Of a DNA stretch of 64,000 bases, positions 1-11,312 are shown in pieces. The position numbers and the translations under genes were made by a program. Origin of the DNA: Viola odorata (Eukaryota; Streptophyta; Magnoliopsida; Malpighiales; Violaceae); the NCBI GenBank assembly GCA_963691705.1, contig OY829537.1, positions 38,071,514 through 38,135,513 of the forward strand, read 5' to 3'. How positions within the stretch are numbered: the first letter of the stretch is position 1; each line of letters opens with the position of its first letter. The notes beneath the pieces are model-generated. The model was not told the DNA's origin, did no database searches, and saw only the letters and a list, made by a program, of their open reading frames with translations.

Positions 1-699
1 TCAACTCCGTCAGTCAATCTTTCCTACGGTGGCCCTAGCGGGACCCCAGCCTATCGTATGAACCTGACAGGGTTCTACTTTGATGGTCTCCGTGCTGTCG
101 GAGTACCCCAACCCTTCTCTAGAGATGAGTTTACCGCGCCCTTGATAGGGGAAATGATGAGTTCCCGGGAAGAGAAAAAGAAATTTCTTCAGCTTTCTCC
201 AAAGGCCCATCACTAGCATGTTATGAATGATTCTCTGGATACCTTCCGCTATCTGAACTATCTGTTCGAAATTCACGATCGCGAGTCACGAAATTTTTCT
301 AACGCGATGTGCGCTCAAAAGGTGCAGCTTGATCGAACAGCGGACCATGTGAGGCTACTAACGTGTCTTTATGACGAGTCACAAAAGGAACTAAACAGAG
401 AGAGGTCCGCCGGGAAAGCAAAAATGGAGGTTCTGGAGGCAGAGTTGGCTTTGGAAAAGAAGAAAAATCTCCTTCTCCGCGAAGAGATGTTAGCTCGAGA
501 TGAGGAGTTTGCTAGGGCGACGTTGAAGGAGGAGTTGTGGAAAAAGAAGGTCTTGGAAGCCTTCACTTCTGGATTCGCAGCCCGTTTCAAGGGTGACTCT
601 TCTAATCCCTCCCAAGTTGCCGATTGTGTCTCTACCGTAATGGATGAGGTTAGCAAAAGTAGGGATGGTTCATCTGCCCCGGAGGGGAAAAAAGGCTGA
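1..699 (+). pseudogene. 3' part of a second antisense ORF, coiled-coil C-terminus
   Basis: Frame 1 is open from the first base except for one TAG at 214-216, then runs to the stop at 697-699. The downstream half is rich in Glu, Lys and Arg and looks like a coiled coil. The layout, with a short stretch around EMM and FL followed by a helical segment with a DRES or ENARE-type motif, resembles the C-terminal exon of the gene at 1373-3702. It is probably a diverged relative of that gene, either a tandem copy in the same element or part of an adjoining one. The 5' part lies outside the window. No function is known to me. Confidence 0.5.
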
Positions 700-1197
700 T
701 GATAATGGTGGTGTGTGACTTTTACCTTCAAGGGTTGTCTCGAGTGCTGCAACGGATTTCTGGATCCCCCCTTTTATTGCTATTCCCATTGCTATCTGTT
801 TTCTTTTATTCTTCCATGAAAATCATTTGACATTATTCCTTCTGTAATAATGTTGACGCTATGTGACCTTTATCGCGTCGTTTGATTCATTGTGATGTTA
901 CCATTATTCGTTCTTCGTTATCCTCTTTGTATTGTCGTGCCGTTTGGTGAGGGTAGCACTGCTTTTTAGGTTAGTGAATGCCGTAGTCCCCCATTTAATG
1001 TGATTTGAAAAGTAATGATGAAGAAGGACACGTGTCCTTTCACGGAGAGGCATTTGAAGTAGTCGTCTTCTAGGGGGACGCGAATGCTGAAGCATTTTAT
1101 CATTGTTTTAAAACTTATACCTTCTCGCGCGTGCCTTACTCTTTGTCACGCTGCTTCGCCATGTGTCAGTTGTTAATTAGTCGTGCCCTTTTAGGGT
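700..1197. other. Spacer between the two antisense ORFs
   Basis: No gene is supported here. The stretch contains pyrimidine-rich sequence and probably the promoter region of the gene that starts at 1373. Confidence 0.4.
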
Positions 1198-1206
1198 TAT
1201 ATATAA
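1198..1206 (+). promoter_or_regulatory. TATA box for the antisense gene
   Basis: TATATATAA lies 167 bp upstream of the ATG at 1373 and is followed by a pyrimidine-rich leader typical of plant 5' UTRs. It faces away from the retrotransposon's own transcription and would drive the spliced antisense gene. The motif is seen; its use is inferred. Confidence 0.5.
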
Positions 1207-1372
1207 TGTTTTCCCTATCTCCTCATTCTTTTTTAATCTCCTTTCTTGTACGTTGTTGCCTTCTGGAAAAATAACCCGTGTCACTCCTACTTTTCTGGTC
1301 TCGGACTCCTGGTGCTTTCTTTTTCTAAGGTACACACCCCTTTCTTTTCTCTTCCTTTCTCCTCTGTTAGTC

Positions 1373-3702
1373 ATGGCTAAAACTCGTTCTAAAAAATCTG
1401 CCGAGGAGGAGGATCCTCAAAGGTCTGTCGGGGAGGAAAAAATTGATAGTACACCCACTTCTCTTTATACACTGTCCTTAATTCGTCGCAAGCTGGCTGA
1501 GTCTAATGCTCGATTCCCCAAAGATTATCCTGTGCGTGTTGCTTCTGAATCACTTCGCCTGAACAGTGTTTTACCCGATAATAGTAGAATGTTGTATGCT
1601 AAGTTATTTGATTATGGGTTTTGTCTTCCCCTTGACCCGCTTGTGAAATTGTTGTTGGCTGATTTTGACTTGGCTCCGGCTCAGTTGAGCCATAACGCGA
1701 TTTGCGTTGTTAGCGCCTTTGCCGCATTGTGCCGTTTCAAAAGGATTAAATCTCCCACTTTGGAATTGCTTCATGATATTTTCCAGCTGTACTCTCGTAA
1801 GGGGGTGATATCAATATCCCCCCGTTATGAAGATAGCTCACTAAAGCCCTTTACTTGGAAACTCATGGGCATCGAATCTTCAATTCCTGGCTGGAAGGAG
1901 GGGTTTTTTATCGTTGACCTACCTGAGCCTTTATGGAGGGCCGATTTTAATGAGGAAATTAAGGATGGGGCTTGGGGTAACCGAAAACCCCTTTCTGACC
2001 CAGAAGACGGCTGGTTGAAGACGCTGCTTCAGCTAGACTTCAGCGTTGATGCCCGTAAAGTGGCTAACGGGTTGGATATGGAGAAGTGCAAAAAGGGTGA
2101 GCGTTTGGCCTTTCCCTTTTACGTTGCAGGGAAGTACTAACACTAACATTTTGTAACTGTGCAGTGCCTCCACCCGGTTGGGAGCCTGAGTATTTCCGAA
2201 GGAAGAGGAAACGAGAGCAAAAGAAAAAGGCGGAAGCCGAAGCTAGAGCTGCTGCAGCCACTGCCGCTGCCGAAGGGGAGGCTACTGCTACCGCCCCGGA
2301 CACTACCCAAGTGCCGCCTCATCAAACTCGCGCTGCAAAGAAGAAAAGGGCTAGGAAAACACGTGCTACGCCTCTCGTTTCTTCTCAGGCTGCCGCATTT
2401 TCGGAGGCGACAGCTGCCACAATCCCCTCTAGAATTCCTCTAGTTTCTTTGGATACTCAAGTATTTATTTTCCTTCCCCTACTATTTTCTTTCTTTTCGC
2501 GCAGTTTCCTTATTACGCTCTGTGTTATTTAGGAAACCGTTGCTGTTTCTGCTCATTCGTCCTCCCAGGGTGACATGTCTATCGCGGAATCCCTCCGAGA
2601 GCGTCAGAAGAAGGCTCGCTATGAGCTTCAAAATAGTCCCTCGTCGTCTACTGCTAATCCTCTTCTGACAGTCCTTAGGGGCGGGGGTGCACCTGTCGAT
2701 CAGTCGCAAGGTGCTAGCTTTGGCGGTGATCCTCCCGTTTTAATTGATTCCCCGATCTATTCTTCTTCTGCTGTGGCAGGCTTTAACCCTAGTGCCCTTA
2801 ATCTTGGAACGCTTGGTGGGGATGGATCCTTTGCCCCTAACGCGAGGGGTTCTAACAGTCGACCTCCTTCTCCTACTACTTTGTATTTTGTTCCGATGTC
2901 TCCTCCTACTGCCGCGAGAGGTAGCCCTGCTCCCAACTTGATGGCTGACGCTTCTTCGTATGTTCCTCCCCTCCTTGCTACTCACCAGATTGACCTGCGC
3001 TCTTTCAGAGATAATGTTCTGCAGTTCCCCGCGGATGCTCATCCTGACGCTATCCTCGCGTCTACCTCTTTTCTACCGGCCGAGATGATGTTTCTTCAGA
3101 GAGAAAGGGATGCCTTTGTGGCTAAGAGCCAGCAGGAGCGCATAAACTTTCTTCGCTCCCAAGTGTTTTCTTCGCTCTGCCATCTCCATTACATGGATGA
3201 GGAAAACGCCAGAGAGACGGCGAACAAGAAGGGAGAGATAAATAGGCTACTGTCTGAGCGTCAGAGCTATTTGGACGCCCTTACTATTGCCAAACAAGAA
3301 TCAGAGACTGCCAAACAGGAGGCCACAACTGCTAAGCAGGAGGCAGCGACTGTTAAGCAAGAGGTGGAAGTTGTCAGGCTTGCTTTGGAGGAGGAAAAAC
3401 AGAAGGGTGTTGCTCTAAACGAATGTCTTTCTCAAGAAGAGACCGAGTTACGTCAGGAGAGACAGAGGAATGCTGAGCTATCTGCCGAGCTTACTCTTTC
3501 TGCTGAGAAGAGCCGTTGGTATCTGAAGGAAGGTGGAGCAATCATGTCGGACGCTTTTATGTATAACTATGGGGTAGAGAACCTTCGTGTTGAAGTTCTT
3601 GCTGACTACTTTGATAAGAGGGTCCCAGCCGTCACCGATGAGGGCTTCTATTGCTGGAAATCCGCTCAGCAAGGAGGAGGCAATGCACCAACCGCTCCTT
3701 AG
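1373..3702 (+). CDS. Intact three-exon antisense ORF of the Tat element, Transposase_28/gypsy-type family-like
   Basis: Exons 1373-2096, 2165-2460 and 2533-3702 are separated by 68- and 72-nt introns, each starting GT and ending AG. The joined frame is continuous for 729 residues with no stop. Exon 1 starts at MAKTRSKK and carries a globular domain like the Pfam family called putative gypsy-type transposon (Transposase_28). Exon 2 begins VPPPGWEPEYF and is rich in Lys, Arg and Ala. Exon 3 has a Ser/Pro-rich linker and then a long coiled coil with repeated AKQE units (roughly codons 90-260 of that exon). Its molecular function is unknown. It runs opposite to gag-pol and has its own TATA box at 1198. 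It is open while gag-pol is heavily broken, which suggests recent function or a younger origin. The splice sites are inferred from motif and phase, not from RNA. Confidence 0.72.
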
Positions 3703-4189
3703 GCATCATGCTTTATGCATTTTTTGATTGTTGTGGCCGATGTGCCCTCCTTTATTTTTTAATATTGACAATATCACTTTTTTTCTTGATTAAGCCGCCG
3801 CTTTTGAATGGAATTTCTTTATCTACTTCGTTTCATAACACTGCTTGTGCAATTGTTCACCCATGGCGTTTGCCGCTGTGTTTCTATTTTGGAGATATGT
3901 CCGTCCTGCGCTTGTGACTCTCCATACAGGTTCCTCAGCTACATTTTTTATGGCCCTATCATTGTGTCTTCTGGTAGTATTTTCGAGGATGAATCAGTGT
4001 TACTTCTGCCCGTGTTGCACTCAAATTCACGCCACCCTTTGTTGTTAGGGGGAACTCTCTAGCCTTGCTAGGCCTGCCGCGACGGTGTTGCTGTGATATG
4101 GATACCTCTCCAGCTCTTACTTCACTGGGTATCAACCACTCGGTTACTAGCTGGGGTATCTTTCCTTTCCATGTGTCAAAGATTGGCTT
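3703..4189. other. Spacer downstream of the antisense gene
   Basis: Short overlapping frames occur here without coding character. It probably holds the 3' UTR of the antisense gene. I see no canonical AATAAA close to the stop codon. Confidence 0.4.
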
Positions 4190-4690
4190 GGGGCGTGCCT
4201 CGTCTTAGTGAGCCATCTGATCAGGACCGGTCATCACAAGGATAGGATTTTCACTCCCAGGCATTGAAACCTCGCGTCTCTGGAGCGTGCCTCGTCTTAA
4301 TGGGTCGTCTATGTGAGCACAGTTGCCACAAGGATAGGATTTTCACTTCCAGGATGGAGTTGGTCTCTCCTCGGGGCGTGCCTTATCTTAATGGGCCGTC
4401 TATGTAAGCACGGTTGCCACAAGGATAGGATTTTCACTCCCAAGGATGTCGGGGCGTGCCTCGTCTTAATGGGCCGTCTGTGTGAGCACGGTTGCCACAA
4501 GGATAGGATTTTCACTCCCGGGGGCGTTGGGGGCGTGCCTCGTCTTAATGGGCTGTCTATGTGAGCACGGTTGCCATAAGGATAGGATTTTCACTCCCGA
4601 CGCTATGCTATGCCAGGGCGTACCTCGTCTTAGTGAGTTGTCTAATCAGGACCATCCATCACAAGGATAGGATTTTCACTCCTGGCATTC
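4190..4690. repeat. Six-copy tandem repeat of about 75-90 bp
   Basis: Six units each contain GCGTGCCTCGTCTTA near the start and AAGGATAGGATTTTCACT near the end. The core is conserved and the tails vary in length, so the period ranges from about 75 to 92 bp. Units begin near 4190, 4282, 4372, 4450, 4530 and 4616. The first and last differ from the middle four in the centre. Tandem repeats in the non-coding space after pol are common in Tat-lineage elements. Confidence 0.9.
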
Positions 4691-4783
4691 TTCATTTGCC
4701 TGCATATTTTTAGCCACAAAGTACACAAAGAGTGCTTATGATTCTTTTGTTAGAATAATATTCATATTACCGGATAGGAGGGA

Positions 4784-6253
4784 CTAGTTTCTGGCATGGT
4801 ATAGCTTTAGCCGAGCTATATTCCAAGAGTTTTGTAGGGGCATTCCATCGAGCGTTTCCAAATGGTAGGCTCCCCTACCTACATCGCGGGTGACACGATA
4901 TGGCCCGTCCCAGTTTGGGCTAAGTTTTCCCATGCGTTGTCCTGCTGCTGGTTTGTCTCTGAGCACTAGATCCCCTACCTTAAGCAATCGTTCTCTCACC
5001 TGCCTATTGTGGTATTGTGCCATTTTCCTTTTGTAATGCAGGGTTTTTAGGAGAGTCTCCTCGTGTGCTTCTGGCAGCGCGTCAAGGTTAGCGCGTAACC
5101 TTTCTTCATTGGCTTCTTCCTTGAAATGAGCCACCCGAAGGCTTATGGTGCCAATTTCTACCGATGTGACGGCTTCTATTCCAAAGGCTAACGTGAATGG
5201 GGTTTCTCCTGTGATGGCTTTGACGGTCATACGGTAGGCCCACAATACGTATGGTAGTTCGTCTGGCCACTTCTTTTTGGAACCTTCTAGGTTTCTTTTG
5301 ATGCCGCTAAGAACACTGCGGTTGGTCACTTCGGCCTGGCCATTAGTTTGAGGGTGTGCTACAGAAGAGAACCTTTGTTCGATCTGAAACTCTGCGCACT
5401 GATTTCTAAAGAATTGGCTCGTAAACTGTGTTCCGTTGTCACTAACCAGTATGTGCGGTACCCCGAATCGCATAATGACTTGGTGCTTAAAGAAATGCCA
5501 GATTTTCTCGGTGGTGATGGTGGTTAACTCTTCGGCTTCTGCCCATTTTGTGAAATAGTCTACCGCCACGACTATAAATTTTAATTGAGATCTGGCTTTT
5601 GGAAACGGGCCCAAGATGTCGATGCCCCATTTAGTAAACAGGCATGGAGCGACTATCTCTGAAATCTGCACAGCCAGTTTTCGAGGGATCTTAGCATATT
5701 CTTGACATTTCTGGCAGGTTTTTACGAAGTTATGGCAATCTCTCCGAATAGTGGGCCAGTAGAACCCTGACCGAAAGACTTGGGATGCCAGAGTGTCGCT
5801 GGCGACGTGCATGCCACATATCCCTTCATGAATTTCTCGCAATACGTGAAGGCCTTCTTGCTCCGTTATGCACTTAGCGGCTGGATGGGAGAAGCATCTT
5901 CGTATCAACTCTCCGTTGTAGTACATGCATCGCGCCGCCCGTTTCAGGATTTTCCTCCTTTCCACTTTCTCCTCCGGTAGCTTATCATGTTTCAGATATT
6001 CTATCACTGGGATTCTCCAGTCGCTTTCTATCTCCTCCACACAAAGCGATGTTTGCTCTTCCATGAAAGAGGGTGTGGATAGTTCTCCGCAGTGCACATC
6101 ATTGGGTATGGGGGCTTCTAAATTGGCTACCATCTTGGCGAGGCTATCAGCCTCCTCGTTATTTTCCCTGGGAATATGTTCAAAGGTGACCTGGGTGCCT
6201 TTTTCCTGCATTTCCGACAGCTCATGCTTTACTTTGGCCAAGTATTGGATCAT
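4784..6253 (-). pseudogene. Integrase and end of RNase H of the Tat element
   Basis: This 489-codon open segment starts inside the RNase H C-terminus, where the ADSLAKM aspartate is present. It then contains a zinc-binding HHCC region (histidines in HVLREIH, cysteines in CQKC), and the integrase core with catalytic D in GIDILGPF, D in SDNGTQF and E in NGQAEVTNR. A GPY/F-type module with WDGPYRV follows. Within this segment the catalytic residues are intact. It is cut off from the rest of pol by an in-frame TAA at 6269-6271, so the polyprotein is dead unless that stop is read through. Confidence 0.9.
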
Positions 6254-8166
6254 GATGGGTTCTCTGGCTTAGCAGTTCCCCAGAACCTGATCCATTATTA
6301 GTTTAGAATCCCCGCGTATCTTTAAACGTAGGCCGCGTTCCGGTTCCGAGGCATGCGCAGCTTCAACAGAGAAGTTGTTTCCTATTCTGAGTCCTGCTAG
6401 TAATGCTTCGTATTCAGCCACATTGTTGGACAACGGTTGCAGGATTCTGATGGCATATCGTATCTCCATGCCGTTTGGTCCAACTAGGAAGACGCCTGCG
6501 CCTGCTAACTCTTGATTTTTCGCTCCATCCACGTGAATAACCCATGAGTCTGCGTACATTTCCTGGGACGGGAGGTATAAATCTTATGATTCTTCTTCCG
6601 ATAGGTCTATCAACGCGTCTTTTGTGAATGTGCATTCCGCTATGAAGTCTGCTAACGCTTGGGCTTTAATAGCTGGTCTAGCTTTGTACTGTAGCCCATA
6701 TTGCTCGAGTTCGATTGCCCAAATTAACATTCTCCCCGAGGACTCTGGCTTTCTAAAGATTTTTTTCAAAGGCTGATCGGTGAGTACGGTGACGGGGTGG
6801 GCTTGGAAGTATCGGTCCATTTTTCGTGTTGCCTGTATTAGGGCAAGCGCTATCTTCTCGATGCGGGCGTATCGTAGCTCTGCGTCTTTCAATATGTGAC
6901 TGACGAAAAATACAGGACGGTGTATATGCCCTTCGCTTCGTACGAGGATGGCACTGACTACCTCGTTAGCTACGCCCAGGTATAGATATAGCTCATCGCC
7001 GGATTCAGGCCTTGTTAGCACTAGATCGGATGAGCGATAAGCTTTTAGCCCTGCGAATGCTTTCTCACATTCCTCCGTCCATCTGAAAGGGGCCTTGTTT
7101 CGAATGACTTTGAAGAAGGGTAAGCATCTCTCACCCTGCTTAGAGATGAATCATCCCAACGCAATGATGCGCCCGGTGAGCTTCTGTATTTCTTTGACAG
7201 TCCGAGGGGGTATCATATCCTGGATGGCCTTTATCTTCGAAGGGTTAGGCTGGATACCCTTCCGGCTAACCACGTAGCCCAAGAATTTACCCGTTTGGAA
7301 CGTGAACATGCATTTCCATGGATTCATCTTCATTTTGTATTCTTCCATCACACTGAAGACTTCTTCCAAGTCAGTTAAGTGGTCTTTAAAACTTCGACTT
7401 TTGACTAGGATGTCGTCCACGTATGCCTCCACATTTCTCCCAATTTGCTTTTCGAAAACTTTATTTGCCATGCGCTGGAACGTTGCCCGGTATTTTTTAG
7501 CCCAAACGGCATTGCAGTGTAGCAGTAAGTAGCCCTCGGGGTGATGAAGGCGGTTTTCTCTTCATCTTCTATGGCCATGGGAATTTGGTGATACCCGGAG
7601 TTAGCGTCCAGGGAGCTTAGGTAGGCATATCCAGCGGTTTGGTCGACCAACTGATCGATTCGAGGAAGAGGATAGCAATCTTTGGGGCAGGCGCTGTTCA
7701 GGTCAGTGAAATCGATGCATATGCGCCAATCCCCGTTAGGCTTAGGAACTAACACAGGGTTAGCTAGCCAGGTCGGGTATTGGACTTCTCGGATGAATCC
7801 CACATCCGTGAGCTTAAATAACTCTTTCTCGATGGCTGCTATCTTTTCTGGTGAGAGGACGCGCCGCTTTTGCTGAATTGGCTTGGCGTCAGGGCTAACG
7901 TTTAACCGGTGTTCCGCAACCTCTCGCGAAATTCTGGGCATGTCCGCCGGTTTCCACGCGAATTCTCCTTTGCATTTTCTTAGCAGTTGGGTTAATTGCA
8001 CATTCTCTTCAGGGCTTAGTTTCTCACTGACCAAGAGATTTGCTTCGCTGTCCTCGCCGATAGGTATTGACATCATCTTATCCAGTGGCTGAGTGCGCTT
8101 TTCTTCTTTATCATCGAAGGGATCGTCCGTCACGTATACGTAGCGGTCACAACTCCTTTGAGTCAT
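6254..8166 (-). pseudogene. Reverse transcriptase and RNase H of the Tat element, broken
   Basis: The order is RT fingers and palm (SSLDANSGYHQI), a frameshift near 7485-7488 (one base apparently missing from a G run after GLKN), the YVDD active site (within 7151-7471), then a TGA at 7151-7153, the RT RNase H (6587-7021), a TAA at 6584-6586, and the plant-type second RNase H (WVIHVDGA, YEALLAG, GDSKLI) ending at TAA 6269-6271. The TGA sits where related elements carry Arg, so it looks like a CGA to TGA change at a methylated CpG. All motifs are recognisable and the family is certain; the protein is not functional. Confidence 0.9.
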
Positions 8167-8193
8167 AAGCAGGTAACATTCAGCAGCTAACTT

Positions 8194-8770
8194 CTAATCT
8201 CCTTTGATCGAGACCACGCCGTCCCATGAGGGGTATTTCATCCGCAGATATTTTTGGGATATCGCTGCCCCAAAACGATTGAGAAACGGCCGCCCTAGTA
8301 TGGCATTATAAGGCAGAGTCAGGTCTACGACCAGAAATAATAGTTCTTCAGAGCGTTTGGATGTGTCTTCTCGGAAGTATACTGACAATGACGTGATTCC
8401 CGCTACCAGGATCGGTACCCCATCGATCCCAACAATTGGTCTTTTGCAAGGCGCTAGCTCACCGTCAGGGCGCTTCATCAGGTTGTATGCTTCTAGAGAA
8501 AATAAATTCACCGCGCTCCCATTATCGACAAGGGTTCTTCTTACTCCGTGACTGCCGATAACGGGTGTTACTACCAATGCGTCGTTATGGGAAAACAATG
8601 CCTTTTTCATCTTCTTCTGAGAAGGACAATACCATTCTATCTAAAGCGCTTATTGCCTCCATTTTTACCTGTGCGCTCTCTCGTTTGCGCTTTTCCCCAG
8701 GACCGGTCGTTTGTTGTATAGCTTCCTCGAAGTAAGGTGTTCCTCCTGCGATGATATTAATCATAGGCAT
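8194..8770 (-). pseudogene. Aspartic protease region of the Tat element, broken
   Basis: The retropepsin-type motif LVDNGSAVNLF is followed by the second conserved segment AILGRPFLNRF. The frame changes at 8590-8593, where one base appears to be missing in a T/C run, joining the linker piece (8585-8770) to the protease piece (8194-8610). A TAG at 8194-8196 separates protease from RT in the same frame. The linker contains INIIAGG, the usual start of this region in Tat and Athila elements. Confidence 0.85.
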
Positions 8771-10506
8771 CTAATCGCTATGAACAATGAGAGCCTCTCT
8801 ATTTTGTCCGAGGGGAATTGCGTTAGCCCCTGTGGCATGAGAAGACATTTGCCTATGGTCAGTTATCACTTCAGTTGGATTGTTCCTGGCCCCTTCTCTG
8901 GCCTTGGTGGCGAATTCTCTGAGGTAGCCTTCTTCAACTAATCGTTCTATGGCCAGTTTTAGCTCTCTGCACATATCTGTCGAGTGTCCTTTGACCTTGT
9001 GGAACTTGCAGTATGCGTTCTCTCTTCCTCCTATGATTACTCCTGGTTTCACGGGAGCGGGGTAACGGATGGGCACATAGCTGCTGAACTATCGCTAGGA
9101 TTTCCGCCCTTAGGAGTATGAGGGAAGGAAGGTCAGGGTCATATATCCGGCCCTTTGGCGGATCTGCTTGTTTCCGAGTGGGGGACCCTCCAAGTCTCCC
9201 TTTCGAAAAATTGCCTCTCTGCCGATTAGAGGCCTTGGCGGTGTGCTCTTTCCGTTGGCTATAATCATCATTGGGTCGTGTGTCAGGGACGTTGCTATGT
9301 GGGACGTTAGGGGCCAACTATGGGTCTGTTGATATGTCCCGCATCCGTTCTCTATTTTCCTCCTCTTTCATTCTCGCATAATTATGCGCTTTCAGTCTTA
9401 ACGCATCCAGAGTCAATGGTGGGTCCACCGTTAACGTATCCCTTAATTTCCCATAACGACAGTTACGTTTTAGGGCCTCTACTGCAAAATCAATGGTGAC
9501 CCCTGGCGTCAGGGATATTTCGAGATCAAGTCGACCTAAAAACTCATTCAATGATTCCTGCGATTTGCGATGAATATCGAATAGCGCAGCAGCTGACTTC
9601 CTGATAGGGAGTGTCGTGCTAAATCGACTCCTGAACTTATTTTCCAACTGAGGGAAGTTATCAATAGATCCGGCTGGGAGTCCCTCGAACCAGAGACGTG
9701 CCACTCCCGACAGCGTCATGACGAAGATTTGGCATAGCGCTGCATCACTACGGGTTTGGAATTGCACAAAGTCTTTCACCTTATTAAGGTGAGAGATGGG
9801 GTCTTTCGTGCCATCATATGATTCTGCAGGGAGTTTCACATGCCGATGGACCCTGTGATGCCTCACGCGATAGTTGAACGGGTGACCTACGTTGCCATCA
9901 GGGACTCTGCGAGGTCGATGTGGGAGTGGATTTTCAACATCGTATCTGGGGTTCTGAGGGTCATATTCATGATGCCACTTAGGAGATCGACTGCGGCTTC
10001 TTGGAGTTCGGGTTCGTCGCCCCCCTGCTACTGGATCTTTCACTGTATCTAGGGGATGGTTCTCTGAACATCTCACCTCGGCTATCATCCCAGTGTTCTC
10101 TATATTCATCACGTCGGTGACCTTCTTCAGGGATAGGGATTTCTCCCCTGTATTGCCCAAAAAATTCAACAGGTCCGCGCGCAAGCGGTAGGACATTCGT
10201 GGGGGTCCATGGCAAGGGTAGGGAAAACGGAAGCCCTCTAGATTGCCGAGGCGACAACGGTCGTTCGTTGACAATAGACGGAGTGAAAACCATCTGGGAT
10301 GACACACCGGGTCCCGAGGCATGGGGCGTAAATCTAGCGGCCACCTCTGTCAACTGATCCAATTGGGCTCGAAGAGCCGCTATTGAGTTTGCGAGAGGGT
10401 TGTCTGCTTCGCCTATCGCGGATCCCCTCGCTTGGGGGGTATAATAGCTAGGTCCCGCTATGTGGGAAAAAGGGGAACAAATCTGGAATACAGCTGCTTC
10501 TGTCAT
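8771..10506 (-). pseudogene. Gag of the Tat element with degenerate zinc knuckle, broken
   Basis: The N-terminal part (9979-10506) is low-complexity and includes RAQLDQLTEVA. The capsid-like retrotrans_gag domain (9318-10322) contains DPISHLNKVKDF and LSGVARLWFEGLP. The C-terminal zinc-binding segment, with YCKFHKVKGHSTDMC, lies at 8771-9076. Frameshifts occur in a G/C run at 10019-10024 and near 9085-9110. TAG stops lie at 9318-9320 and 8771-8773. The domain order is that of a Tat/Athila-type gag and the frames carry clear family motifs. Confidence 0.87.
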
Positions 10507-10718
10507 TTGTCCAGAGGGAGGATCTGATCCTCCTATAGTGATTTCTTATACTGTGGTAGAAATATCGGAGGTAGCAAAAGCAAAAAGTCATCGGCGGGTG
10601 TTGTACGGGATGCTGGAGGATTGGGACAGCGCGGGATCTGACTCTGAAGCCATAATCCTTCTAGCTTCGGGAATAATGGAGCTTGGTTATTAAGGATGCT
10701 CACTTAATAGAACCAAAG

Positions 10719-10736
10719 CTCTCAATGAAAGCACCA
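10719..10736 (-). other. Primer binding site of the Tat element
   Basis: On the minus strand TGGTGCTTTCATTGAGAG starts a few bases inside the LTR edge and begins with TGG, as needed to pair with the CCA end of a tRNA. I do not assign the tRNA. A diverged copy of this leader occurs at about 49190-49210. Confidence 0.7.
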
Positions 10737-10739
10737 ATT

Positions 10740-11312
10740 TGATAAGAATTTGTCTACTGCCGAAGGGTAAAAGGGGGAAGGGCTTCTTCAGTTCAGGATC
10801 CGCGGTGGTCCGTTGTACCTGTAAGATGCCGGAGGGGTCTCTGGTGGAAACACTCTGATGCTTAAGTTAGTACTTGTGGTCAAATTGGCAGAGCTTGGGC
10901 CAATAAAAATACCGCTTACCTTCCTCCTTCATGGTGGAGGTATTTATAGATGAAATGAGCATTTCTGCGCAAGTGGGATTATTGGGGGGCAACCGTTCCC
11001 GTCAGAGGGTCAGGGTTTGCCCGTGTTATGATATGTGGTCATGGCGGTAGGTGTGGGGGTAGTTGTTACCCAGGCAAGGTAACGGTTAGTGCGTTCCTCC
11101 CAACGCGTGGTGTTCAATCTAGTGAGATAGCTCCTCTGGTCATCTAGAAGTTCCGTGTGGGGGCCTTCTATGTGACGTCAACCCTCCGAGTGTCAGTCTC
11201 CTAGGTGGAGAAGACTGCCTCGACCCTACCGCAGCGGTAGGAATAGTGATCATTTTCTTTCCATACGAGGTAAGAGGCGAAAATGCCCTTGCCGTTAGGT
11301 GGATTGTTATCA
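10740..11312 (-). repeat. 5' LTR of the Tat element (573 bp)
   Basis: The LTR begins TGATAA and ends TTATCA, a perfect 6-bp terminal inverted repeat that includes the canonical TG and CA ends. It directly follows the primer site. The partner LTR is outside the window, so the boundary rests on the end motifs. Confidence 0.8.
10941..10948 (-). promoter_or_regulatory. LTR promoter TATA box
   Basis: TATAAATA on the minus strand, inside the LTR and upstream of the primer site and gag, fits a U3 promoter for the genomic transcript. Confidence 0.65.

Larger units (their letters stand above)
1..11312 (-). mobile_element. Tat-type Ty3/Gypsy LTR retrotransposon, degenerate, left end outside window
   Basis: Read on the minus strand the order is LTR (10740-11312), primer site, gag, protease, RT/RNase H and integrase (ending 4784), then a tandem-repeat spacer and a gene on the opposite strand (1373-3702). 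Extra antisense ORFs between pol and the 3' LTR are known from plant Tat-lineage elements such as Grande and RIRE2, which is why I assign Tat. The 3' LTR and the second target-site copy are outside the window; the five bases after the visible LTR (11313-11317, GTATG) are the expected duplication. At least five in-frame stops and four frameshifts break gag-pol, so the copy cannot move on its own. Confidence 0.88.

Noticed and set aside
2064..2325. Minus-strand Ala/Ser-rich frames
   Set aside because: Shadows of the Ala-rich exon 2 of the antisense gene.
4313..4670. Repetitive short proteins on both strands
   Set aside because: Frames produced by the six-copy tandem repeat, not genes.
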